Positions 16,891 to 24,358 of a stretch of 52,995 bases of DNA are shown one piece after another; position 1 is the first letter of the stretch; each line of letters begins with the position of its first letter. Under the pieces are notes generated by a model that searched no databases, was not told the origin of the DNA, and saw only the letters and a list, made by a program, of their open reading frames with translations. Source of the DNA: Bacteroidota bacterium (lineage in GTDB: Bacteria > Bacteroidota > Bacteroidia > Chitinophagales > Chitinophagaceae); contig JABDBX010000006.1 in the NCBI GenBank assembly GCA_013288445.1, positions 1 to 52,995 on the forward strand, read 5' to 3'. The position numbers and the translations under genes were made by a program.

Positions 16891-18351
16891 TCAGGATGAA
16901 ATCTGCTTTATACTGCTCACAGACACAAACCGGAATACGAACATAAGCGCTACACAAATGCCGCCAAAAGCGCCAAGCTGCAATAGCCAGGACGCGCTGT
17001 GCAGCACCGAGGTAACCGCATATGCAAGGCATAAAACCAGGGCCAGATAACCTATATGCGAAAATGCCCACCGGGCATTAAAGGGAAGCTTTACCACCCT
17101 TGATGCAAATACCAGGAAAGTAATAGCCAGTGCTGTTTGTGTGATAAACGAAGTAATGGCGCCGCCAAGCGCCTCGTAGCGGGGTATAAGGTAAAAGTTG
17201 AGCGATAAGTTTATAACTACACCGGCAAAAGCTATGACGTTCAGGATTTTCAGGCTGCCGTTGGCCGTAAGGAGTGTAGAATAGACATACATCATGCACC
17301 AGGCAGGGAATGATGCTATCAACACCGCGAAAACCATACTGTAATTTCCCGGCATTGTACCATATAGCTGGCTCTTATGGTAAAGCAGGTGCATAATATC
17401 GCCGCTGAAAAAAATGCCTGCTATAGCCACAACAAATGATGCCGGCAAAAGCATATTCACGCACAGCTTTACTATGTGCTGCACATCTTGCTTTTGCGAT
17501 AGCATCCGCCCAAATAGCGGCAGTAATATTGTCGCAAACATAAGCCCGAACATATTGGCCTGGTCCAGCAGCCGGAATGCGGCTGCCCATATGCTTGCCT
17601 GGTTTTTACCATCCACGCACATGCGCTCCATGATCATCACATCTGCCCGGTTGTAAATAGACATCTGGAAGATAAGCAGGGCATAGGGAAAACTCTGCCG
17701 GACGATCTTAAAGATCGTGGGGCCATGAAAAGCAAATTTTAATTTCACATTCCCTATGCGGCGCAGGATAAAATAACTTACTACAGCCGTTATAAAATAG
17801 CACACCACCTGGGTTATCACAAACCATTCAATTCTGAAGTGATGTGCTGTTGGCGGGTAGGTGAGCAGGAACCCGCAAATGAGAATCATTAGAAACCGGT
17901 CCGTAACTGAAAGGACGCCGTCCGTTTTGAATTTTTGCAAAGCGGCTATATTGCTCCTGAGAAAGGAAACCAAAGCGTTGAGCGCCTGTATGAGCAGTAC
18001 CCCAACCAATAAGGTAAGCTCTGCTCCCCGGTATCCCAGGATCCATCCCAACGATAGCGCAAGCAACATATAAACGAGGATAAGCACTACCCTTGCCGAT
18101 AACATGGATGGAAAGAGCGTTTGCAATTTGTCGGGGTTTTGGGCTACAGTGCGGGTGTTATAGCTGGTGATACCAAAATCCAGCACTATCTGGAAAATTA
18201 TGCTCAGGCTCAGTAGGGCCTGGTAGGTGCCATAACTGCCCCCCATTACTGTATTTTGCACATTCCGGTCGATAAAAAACACCCATATTGGCTTTACCAA
18301 TATGTTTACAGCAATTACGAAAAGAATGTTTTTTACAAAAAAACGGCGCAT
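16891..18351 (-). CDS. Oligosaccharide flippase family protein (Wzx-like)
   Basis: A 486-residue polytopic membrane protein with about 14 hydrophobic helices spread over its whole length, characteristic of the MOP superfamily flippases that move undecaprenyl-linked sugar units across the inner membrane. The N-terminal segment (KNILFVIAVNILVKPIWVFF) and the central NRADVMIMERM loop fit polysaccharide biosynthesis proteins. The gene is divergent from a glycosyltransferase gene, with 55 nt between starts, which suggests a shared role in an exported glycan or lipid-linked oligosaccharide. No other polysaccharide genes are in the window, so the product is unknown. Confidence 0.85.
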   Translation of the reverse strand: MRRFFVKNILFVIAVNILVKPIWVFFIDRNVQNTVMGGSYGTYQALLSLSIIFQIVLDFGITSYNTRTVAQNPDKLQTLFPSMLSARVVLILVYMLLALSLGWILGYRGAELTLLVGVLLIQALNALVSFLRSNIAALQKFKTDGVLSVTDRFLMILICGFLLTYPPTAHHFRIEWFVITQVVCYFITAVVSYFILRRIGNVKLKFAFHGPTIFKIVRQSFPYALLIFQMSIYNRADVMIMERMCVDGKNQASIWAAAFRLLDQANMFGLMFATILLPLFGRMLSQKQDVQHIVKLCVNMLLPASFVVAIAGIFFSGDIMHLLYHKSQLYGTMPGNYSMVFAVLIASFPAWCMMYVYSTLLTANGSLKILNVIAFAGVVINLSLNFYLIPRYEALGGAITSFITQTALAITFLVFASRVVKLPFNARWAFSHIGYLALVLCLAYAVTSVLHSASWLLQLGAFGGICVALMFVFRFVSVSSIKQISS

Positions 18352-18386
18352 CAGTATATTTAACGGAGAATAAGGCGGTAAAAGTA

Positions 18387-18394
18387 TATTTTTG
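18387..18394 (+). promoter_or_regulatory. Candidate -7 element (TATTTTTG) for the glycosyltransferase gene
   Basis: A perfect TAnnTTTG match lies 12 nt before the ATG at 18407 in the short divergent gap. No convincing -33 element was found at the right distance, so the call is tentative. Confidence 0.4.
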
Positions 18395-18406
18395 TCGCCA
18401 TAAGGT

Positions 18407-19531
18407 ATGCGAATTGCTGTAAATACACGGTTGCTGTTAAAAGGGAAGCTGGAAGGTATAGGTTGGTTTACTTATCAAACACTGGAACACATTGTGCGGG
18501 CGCATCCCGAACATGAGTTTGTTTTCTTTTTTGACAGGCCATATGATCCCGGTTTTGTTTTTGCCCCAAATGTAACACCCGTGGTTGTTCACCCGCAGGC
18601 GCGGCATCCTATATTGTTCTATATCTGGTTCGAATGGAGCATTCCTTTCATGCTCCGCAAACACAAAATAGATCTTTTTTTATCGCCGGACAGTTATATG
18701 TCTTTGAGTACCAAAGTACCTACCTGCCTGGTGATACATGACCTGGCGTTTGAGCATTATCCCGAGCACTTTGTGCTTAGTCACAGGCTGTATTGGCGGC
18801 ACTACTCGCCGCTCTTTGCGCGTAAGGCCAAACGAATAGCCACCGTATCCACCTTTTCCAAGAACGACATCATCAAAAGCTACGGTATAGCGCCGGAGAA
18901 GATCGACGTAGTGTATAACGGGGCACATGATGAATACAAGCCGCTCGCTATAGCAGAACGCGAAGCTGTAAAAAAACAATATGCCGATGGCTGTGAATAC
19001 TTTGTATTTGCAGGGGCTTTGCATCCCAGGAAGAATATAGTGAACCTGCTCAAAGCTTTTGTGCTGTTCAAACAAAGGCAGCGTACCAATATGAAGCTGG
19101 TGATAGCTGGCCGCCCTGCCTGGAAGTATGACGAGGTGGAACAGATGCGTGAAGAAATGCCCTTTAGAGAAGATGTGAAATGGGTAGGCTACATGAATGT
19201 GGATGAGCTGTCCAACGTTATTGGCGGCGCATATGCGTTGGTTTATGCTTCTTTGTTTGAAGGCTTTGGGATACCCATACTGGAAGCATTGCAGTGCGAT
19301 GTGCCTGCTATAGTCAGTAATACTTCCTCTATGCCGGAAGTGGCAGGCGACGCAGCCCTTTTAGTGGATCCCTCTGACCCGGAAGACATAGCCAACAAAA
19401 TGCACCTGCTCTACAAAGACGAAGCCTTAAGAACAAGATTAATTGCAAACGCACGCGAGCAAATAAAGAAATTCGACTGGGGAATTTCCGCTGCCAGGCT
19501 ATGGAATAGTATGATGAAGTGTATGGAGTAG
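18407..19531 (+). CDS. Glycosyltransferase family 4 (GT-B fold)
   Basis: A 374-residue retaining GT-B glycosyltransferase. The N-terminal Rossmann half carries the acceptor side (VPTCLVIHDLAFEHYPEHF, IATVSTFSKNDI). The C-terminal donor half has the GALHPRKNIVNLLKAF strand-helix (from about residue 202) and the EX7E motif E285-GFGIPIL-E293, which binds the sugar nucleotide. The chain length is normal for the family. It carries no membrane segment and would act at the cytoplasmic face on a lipid-linked acceptor. Divergent neighbour: a Wzx-like flippase. Donor and acceptor sugars cannot be inferred. Confidence 0.9.
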   Translation: MRIAVNTRLLLKGKLEGIGWFTYQTLEHIVRAHPEHEFVFFFDRPYDPGFVFAPNVTPVVVHPQARHPILFYIWFEWSIPFMLRKHKIDLFLSPDSYMSLSTKVPTCLVIHDLAFEHYPEHFVLSHRLYWRHYSPLFARKAKRIATVSTFSKNDIIKSYGIAPEKIDVVYNGAHDEYKPLAIAEREAVKKQYADGCEYFVFAGALHPRKNIVNLLKAFVLFKQRQRTNMKLVIAGRPAWKYDEVEQMREEMPFREDVKWVGYMNVDELSNVIGGAYALVYASLFEGFGIPILEALQCDVPAIVSNTSSMPEVAGDAALLVDPSDPEDIANKMHLLYKDEALRTRLIANAREQIKKFDWGISAARLWNSMMKCME

Positions 19532-19620
19532 TGTTACAGATTTGACCTATACTTTGCACGGCATAGTTTTGTGCATTTATTAAAAAGTATGTCTAACGAC
19601 TACATGGGCAGCCCTGCGGC

Positions 19621-19766
19621 GCAATGTCATTAAGTTAAGAGATCATCCCAGTAAACGTAGTTCGATACCTTCGGCATCGTCACTCATTTTGTATCCGGTT
19701 TTCTATAAACGTTAGATGCCTTCAGCATCGCCCAGCGCAATTCTTTTCTTAACTTAATGACATTGC
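19621..19766. mobile_element. 146-bp MITE-like element with 20-bp perfect terminal inverted repeats
   Basis: Left end gcaatgtcattaagttaaga (19621-19640) is the exact reverse complement of the right end at 19747-19766. The interior has no ORF but contains a family B repeat (19660-19730). The element interrupts a family A repeat, which marks it as an insertion. No clear target-site duplication is visible. A diverged relative lies at 34226-34369. No transposase for it is in the window. Confidence 0.7.
19660..19730 (+). repeat. Family B repeat (inside the MITE-like element)
   Basis: Two related half-units about 35 bp apart: TTCGATACCTTCGGCATCG and, after TTTCTATAAACGTT, GATGCCTTCAGCATC. Copies recur at 34104-34173 (inverted) and 34264-34333. 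Confidence 0.7.
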
Positions 19767-19870
19767 CTACAGGGGCGACATCTAATAGCGATGGGCATCG
19801 CCCATCGAACTAGCATGGGGCACGAAACACCAAACCAAATACACTAAACTATCCCATTTGAGATATAATA

Positions 19871-19898
19871 AGAAAGCCCCGGAAAACCAGGGCTTTCT
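19871..19898 (-). terminator. Hairpin terminator downstream of the SGNH hydrolase gene
   Basis: AGAAAGCCC pairs with GGGCTTTCT (9 bp, extendable by A-T pairs) around a 10-nt loop, 24 nt downstream of the SGNH hydrolase stop. On the minus strand it is followed by a T-rich run (TTATTATAT). It could act for both directions. Confidence 0.65.
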
Positions 19899-19921
19899 TA
19901 ATTATTAGATACAGAACGATC

Positions 19922-21325
19922 TTAGTTACCATTCGGGAAATTTACGCCGTGATACTTATTAGCGTCAATTGAAGGTATGGTAGAGCCGTAAAAGGAATTA
20001 ATGGTTGTAATTATTTGGTTGGCAATGAGCGCATAACCACGCTGCGTAGGGTGAATGCCGTCAAGAGAGAATGCACCACCGGTTACAAACTGCGAAGTAT
20101 AATTAACCCCATTAAAAACTATACCGGAAGAAAGCGTTCCCAAATAGGCGTTTATGTCCACATAGGCAAGATGATGCAATTGCGCCTCAAACTTGATATA
20201 AGCGTTATAGTTAGCGGTCATGTTGCGGATAAACTGAAGCTCGTCGGTAGTAAGCACATATTTTGCAGGAATTGGCTTTGTAGTTCCCCAGCCTGCACAT
20301 GTAAGTGAATCTTGTGGAACGGTAAGCAAAATCAATTCTCCTGGCACAGCCTGGCGCGGATTGCCCTTGTTGTCTTCAATAATAAAGTAGTTAGCGCCCA
20401 CCTGGAAAACCTTATTCCATGTTGCCGCTCCCCAATAAGCCTGTAGCGTATCTGCCTGGCCCTGGCGTGTCAGCGTTAAGCCATTCGCAGGTACAGTAGT
20501 AAAGAAAGGAACAGACGTTACATCGGGTATATTTATCAGCGCTCCGCTGGCGCCTGTAGCTATGGCTGCATTGAGCGCCAGGTCGTAGCAGGTATCAAAA
20601 ACCGCAAGCGGCGTAATATCATTGGGGCCGTAGAAGTATGGTGGAAGAACCGGTGTTGCATTTCCGGTACCGTCGCCCTGCCCACCGGCTGTTGCATAAG
20701 CGAGTACGTCATTTGCTCCAAGCCAAAGCGTAAAGAACGTAGGGTATAGATTGTTAACCCTGTATTTAAGTTCGTCCAGGGGTGTTGTGGTGGGGTCATG
20801 GTAGAACCGGGCAGCATAAGGAACACCTGCGGCCTGTGTGATCAAGGCATAGCCAGCCACCCTGTAGTCTGCTACCTTTATTCCCGGAACGCCAATATTA
20901 TTTAGTTGAAAATTGTTGGTGGTACCCGTGTAAGTAGCATCCGTGGGATCCTGAACATAATTTGGAAATGGTATGGGCGATAATGAAGAATCGCCGGGAA
21001 TACAGGCGCTGTGCGTGATCCCTAAAATAAATTTAGGCCCCGGATAACCATTGTCACTGTTCAGCAATGGTTGCAGGAACGGTCCTTTAGCGCCCCTGCT
21101 CCCCTGTATCAGCGAGAATTGCTCAAAAAGCCTTTCCGGGTACGAATTCAATTGCCCGGAAACCGTAAGGCTACCGTCCGTATAGCCTGCTGTTAGAGAG
21201 TTCCCTATCGCCAGGTAATTGGAGAAATCGGCACTGCCTGCTATTGGCGCTTTTGTAATATTTACACTGGGTTTACAACCGGCAAACAACACTGCCATTG
21301 CACCAATGATATATATTCTTCTCAT
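19922..21325 (-). CDS. SGNH/GDSL-family hydrolase lipoprotein
   Basis: A 467-residue predicted lipoprotein: residues 1-17 are a signal peptide with lipobox LFAGC (Cys17). The SGNH blocks are in order: block I with S43 in AIGNSLTAGY, block II Gly in NIGVPGIK (about 143-150), block III G203-x-N205-D206 in WLGANDVLAY, and block V D-x-x-H in LDGIHPTQRGY near residue 430. These make an esterase/lipase catalytic triad. The domain carries a long insertion (about 215-420) compared with small GDSL enzymes. It starts 24 nt after the FadL-type porin gene, so the two form an operon, and lipid or ester hydrolysis at the cell surface coupled to uptake through the porin is a reasonable inference. Confidence 0.85.
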   Translation of the reverse strand: MRRIYIIGAMAVLFAGCKPSVNITKAPIAGSADFSNYLAIGNSLTAGYTDGSLTVSGQLNSYPERLFEQFSLIQGSRGAKGPFLQPLLNSDNGYPGPKFILGITHSACIPGDSSLSPIPFPNYVQDPTDATYTGTTNNFQLNNIGVPGIKVADYRVAGYALITQAAGVPYAARFYHDPTTTPLDELKYRVNNLYPTFFTLWLGANDVLAYATAGGQGDGTGNATPVLPPYFYGPNDITPLAVFDTCYDLALNAAIATGASGALINIPDVTSVPFFTTVPANGLTLTRQGQADTLQAYWGAATWNKVFQVGANYFIIEDNKGNPRQAVPGELILLTVPQDSLTCAGWGTTKPIPAKYVLTTDELQFIRNMTANYNAYIKFEAQLHHLAYVDINAYLGTLSSGIVFNGVNYTSQFVTGGAFSLDGIHPTQRGYALIANQIITTINSFYGSTIPSIDANKYHGVNFPNGN

Positions 21326-21349
21326 TTTTCTTTGTTTTTAAGATCAGTT

Positions 21350-22576
21350 CTATAAATTGTAATAAAAGCCCAAACCTATTGCTACTACCTGTGTCTGGTA
21401 GGTGCCGGCAAAGTTTGCGTAATCATAAGAAGAGCTGCGTTTCAGCGAGCTGGTTCCTTCAAAAGCGGCCATTACGGTGAAGCGTGGCAGCGGCTTAACA
21501 GAAATGCCACATGAGCCCACAATGCGGTCTGCATCAGGAAGGTCAGGAGATACAAAGCCGTTTGTTACAGGGGTAGGGTCGTAACATGCTCCAGCCATAA
21601 GGGCAACTGTCTTGCTCAGCTTATAATTAGCGCCAAGCCTTGGGGTCAATGTATTCCTGTAGTGGCGTGGTTCGTGCAGATCTTGTACCGCAGGTGTGTG
21701 CTGTGCAAAATTGATCCTCAAAGAATCGAATGAATTCCATCCGGTATAGTTCAGGTCGAAGAGAAGAGTAAGGTCCCCCGTCCTGTAGCCGACACCTATA
21801 GATGCTACCTGTGGCAGCGGCAACTGGGAGTCGAATTGCGTGTGCGGAAAGTTTGCTGCAACCGAGGTGGGGACAGTAAATGTGGCATCGCCCGAGCTTA
21901 TACCCATGTTCACCTGTGAACGGTAAGTAAGCCCTACCTGCAGATTGTCATTTACTTTTAAATGTACGCCAAGATTAAACCCGACACCGGTAGCGGTGCC
22001 GTGTAATTTTGCTTTACCAAGTGTATCGTTGTTACCAACATAAGTTTCTACTGGCAGTGTGCTGGAGTAATCTAATGTACCTGTACCATATACAAAGCCG
22101 CCGCCTACCGAAAGAAAATCGCTCACACGGTAGCTTACTGTAGGCTGCACAAATATTGCGCTGAACTGCACAGCCTGTACTATGTTGCTGCCCGCCCAGT
22201 TGTCGGGCCACGTTATGCCCAGCCCTGCCGGGGTATAAACACCCAGGCCTATTGCCAGGCGGCTGCCTTCCTGTATGGGGCCACCTATATAAAAACTGAA
22301 TGGGGTAAATACCTGTGGCTTCGACTGTGCCGAATACATGTTGGTGCCATAAGCAGTATTGGGTATTACCGGTACCACATCGGCATAAACCTGTATGCCC
22401 TTTAGCCTTGCAAGGCCGCCGGGATTATAAAAAATAGTTGACGCATCCCATGGCCAGGCAACGCCCGTACCGCCCATTGCAAGCTGTCTGAGCCCTTGCA
22501 GATTAAGCTGGTAGCCCCCGCCAAACGAGGTAGTAGCTGACAATAATAATGCTGCGGCTAATAAGTTTTTCTTCAT
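21350..22576 (-). CDS. OmpP1/FadL family outer membrane transport protein
   Basis: A 408-residue outer membrane protein with a signal peptide (residues 1-19, ending TTSFGG) and the FadL N-terminal pattern: YQLNLQGLRQLAMGGTGVAW then STIFYNPGGLARL, the conserved NPA/NPG plug region. The rest alternates as a 14-strand barrel, ending in an aromatic terminal strand (IGLGFYYNL). FadL relatives let hydrophobic compounds such as long-chain fatty acids cross the outer membrane. It is the promoter-proximal gene of a two-gene operon with an SGNH hydrolase. A TATCTTTG motif at 22683-22690 may be its promoter, giving a leader of about 100 nt. Confidence 0.9.
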   Translation of the reverse strand: MKKNLLAAALLLSATTSFGGGYQLNLQGLRQLAMGGTGVAWPWDASTIFYNPGGLARLKGIQVYADVVPVIPNTAYGTNMYSAQSKPQVFTPFSFYIGGPIQEGSRLAIGLGVYTPAGLGITWPDNWAGSNIVQAVQFSAIFVQPTVSYRVSDFLSVGGGFVYGTGTLDYSSTLPVETYVGNNDTLGKAKLHGTATGVGFNLGVHLKVNDNLQVGLTYRSQVNMGISSGDATFTVPTSVAANFPHTQFDSQLPLPQVASIGVGYRTGDLTLLFDLNYTGWNSFDSLRINFAQHTPAVQDLHEPRHYRNTLTPRLGANYKLSKTVALMAGACYDPTPVTNGFVSPDLPDADRIVGSCGISVKPLPRFTVMAAFEGTSSLKRSSSYDYANFAGTYQTQVVAIGLGFYYNL

Positions 22577-22682
22577 AAACTAACTGTGTTAAAAACTCAA
22601 TTGATCAAAGTTTTCGTCCAATAAATTGGGTTAAGGTATGGCGAAATAATTGTAAAACCAATACCCCCCAATAAAAACGCTA

Positions 22683-22690
22683 CAAAGATA
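22683..22690 (-). promoter_or_regulatory. Candidate -7 element (TATCTTTG) for the FadL-type operon
   Basis: On the minus strand TATCTTTG matches TAnnTTTG exactly, about 107 nt upstream of the FadL-type start. The -33 position is T-rich but without a clear TTG, so support is moderate. Confidence 0.4.
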
Positions 22691-22741
22691 TGTGTTAAGG
22701 AATGATGAAAAAATAAATTTGGTAAGTTGGCGCAGTTATTT

Positions 22742-23473
22742 TTAGATAGCAACACCAATCGTTGCAATACTTATTTTTATACTTTCTTCCTTCATTAATG
22801 CCAGCGCACAAGCCTCCAGCGTAGCCCCGGTGGTAAGCACATCATCAACCAACAATATATGTTTTCCCGCCAATTTCCTCCTATCTTTTATCACAAAGGC
22901 GTCGGCCATATTGTTCACCCTTTCCACCCTGGTTTTCTTCGTCTGGGTCTCCGTGTCCCGTATGCGCAGCAGCAGATCATCGGTTGCAGGTATATGCAGC
23001 GCCCGTGCCACCGCCTCGGCTATGAGCATACTCTGGTTATAACCACGCTTATTTTTCTTCGATTTATATAGCGGAACAGGGATAACCATATCAAGCGATG
23101 CCGCCCACGGTGTCTGTTGCAAACTCTCGGCCAGCCTGCCGCCCAGGTACTCGCCTATTTCCTTCCGGCCCTTGTACTTCAGGCCATGCATCAGGTGTTG
23201 CAATAAGCCATCGTTAGTGAAATATGCCAATGAAGTAGCATGTAGAAATGGCACACGGCCCGAAAACCGCAGCGCTGTTTCGTTATTATCGATATTGCTA
23301 TAGCCTGTTTCGGGTAGCTCCAAGCCGCAGCTTATGCACAATACTTTTTCACCGGCCAATAATGGCTTGTTGCAGCCCTCACACAAACGGGGATAAAACA
23401 AATGCGCCATCCCATGCCGCATTTCCAGTAATCCTGAAGCAAACAACCGGAGATGTTTTCCTGTAGCAACCAA
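22742..23473 (-). CDS. comF: ComF family protein (phosphoribosyltransferase-like)
   Basis: A 243-residue protein with an N-terminal zinc-binding site formed by C31-x-x-C34 and C46-x-x-C49. A type I phosphoribosyltransferase domain follows with the PRPP-loop motif ILLVDDVLTTGATLEAC (about 206-222) and the conserved VIPVPLYKSKKNKRGYNQS segment. ComF is needed for DNA uptake or for handling incoming single-stranded DNA in naturally competent bacteria; its precise activity is unsettled. Start sites at residues 17 or 22 are also possible. ComEC lies 4 kb away on the same strand, so the region carries two competence genes. Confidence 0.9.
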   Translation of the reverse strand: MVATGKHLRLFASGLLEMRHGMAHLFYPRLCEGCNKPLLAGEKVLCISCGLELPETGYSNIDNNETALRFSGRVPFLHATSLAYFTNDGLLQHLMHGLKYKGRKEIGEYLGGRLAESLQQTPWAASLDMVIPVPLYKSKKNKRGYNQSMLIAEAVARALHIPATDDLLLRIRDTETQTKKTRVERVNNMADAFVIKDRRKLAGKHILLVDDVLTTGATLEACALALMKEESIKISIATIGVAI

Positions 23474-23522
23474 TAGTTCCTTTTAAAATCAAAGATAAGC
23501 GATGATTGATCTATATTATAAC

Positions 23523-23550
23523 AAAAAACGCCCCGTTTTCGCGGGGCGTT
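23523..23550 (-). terminator. Intrinsic terminator between the hydroxylase and comF units
   Basis: CGCCCCG pairs with CGGGGCG around a TTTTCG loop; the minus strand continues with six T. It lies about 150 nt after the fatty acid hydroxylase stop and just before comF, so it ends the MMPL-hydroxylase transcript. The 23551-23703 stretch in front of it holds no recognisable gene. Confidence 0.8.
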
Positions 23551-23703
23551 AGCAAATCTTATATTTTGTCTGGTCTTAGTTATGGTTAACCGTTATTGGA
23601 ACTGCTGTAGCGTGAACGGGTTGTAACTTTCTATTTATGGCTTCAGTTTGAATCTACCTGCCAAAATGCGTTATTTAACATTTTTCATCAACGGTTCAGA
23701 CAA

Positions 23704-24321
23704 TCAGATCTCCTCCTTCTTCGGCACCGTCTTAAAAACAATATCCCACAATACCGAACTTACCCCAAAGCCTCTTTCGGGTGCTTTGTAGTGATGCAGG
23801 TGGTGGTTTCGCCACAAGGCTTTCATAAATTTTGGCGGTGCAAAGGTGTGTATTGCAAAATGCATAGAGCCATAGGCTATATAGCCAAATACAAAACCAG
23901 GAAAGAAAGACAACGCATTCCAGCCCATAAGTGCGTGCAGCAGCAGGAATATAAGGCTGGATACAATAATGCTAGGCACAGGCGGCATAAACAGGCGTTC
24001 TTTGTCGCGCGGGTATTCGTGGTGCACGCCATGCATGGTATATACAAATTTGCGGGCGCGCGGGCTCTCTACTATCATATGAAACAGGTAGCGGTGCATG
24101 AGGTATTCAAAAAACGTCCAGAACAGCAGGCCGGACAGAAAAAGCAACGCCTCAAGGCCGGGATGTATGCCTTTATAACTGGTGCCGTAATACAGCATGA
24201 AAATAATAATAGGGAAGTATATGGAGTAAATAACAACAGGATGTGTTTTGGTCATCATCTCCAGGTAGTCGTTCCTGAATAACCTGGCCTGCCCTTTATT
24301 CTTTATTTTGTCGAAATCCAT
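23704..24321 (-). CDS. Sterol desaturase/fatty acid 2-hydroxylase-type membrane di-iron enzyme
   Basis: A 205-residue membrane protein with four hydrophobic stretches and the histidine clusters of fatty acid hydroxylases: H76-RYLF-H81, H97-GV-H100-H101, H154-x3-H158 and H173-H174-L-H176-H177. The wording FEYLMHRYLFH, MHGVHHEYPRDKERLFMPP and NHHLHHYKAPERGFGVSS is that of fatty acid 2-hydroxylases acting on sphingolipid acyl chains. Bacteroidota make sphingolipids, so dihydroceramide 2-hydroxylation is a fair prediction, though a C-4 sterol/carotenoid-type activity cannot be excluded. It begins 37 nt after the MMPL transporter gene on the same strand; an operon is likely. Confidence 0.85.
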   Translation of the reverse strand: MDFDKIKNKGQARLFRNDYLEMMTKTHPVVIYSIYFPIIIFMLYYGTSYKGIHPGLEALLFLSGLLFWTFFEYLMHRYLFHMIVESPRARKFVYTMHGVHHEYPRDKERLFMPPVPSIIVSSLIFLLLHALMGWNALSFFPGFVFGYIAYGSMHFAIHTFAPPKFMKALWRNHHLHHYKAPERGFGVSSVLWDIVFKTVPKKEEI

Positions 24322-24358
24322 AACTAATGCAAAAATATAAATTGGTAAATAAGCGGCG

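Larger units (their letters stand above)
19606..19812 (+). repeat. REP-like family A element split by an inserted MITE-like element
   Basis: The left part GGGCAGCCCTGC (19606-19617) and the right part starting AGGGGCGACATCTAAT (from 19771) and ending in the palindrome CGATGGGCATCGCCCATCG together rebuild a family A element like those at 15.7, 27.7 and 49.8 kb. The material in between is the MITE-like element described separately. The whole 19532-19921 gap has no gene. Confidence 0.75.
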
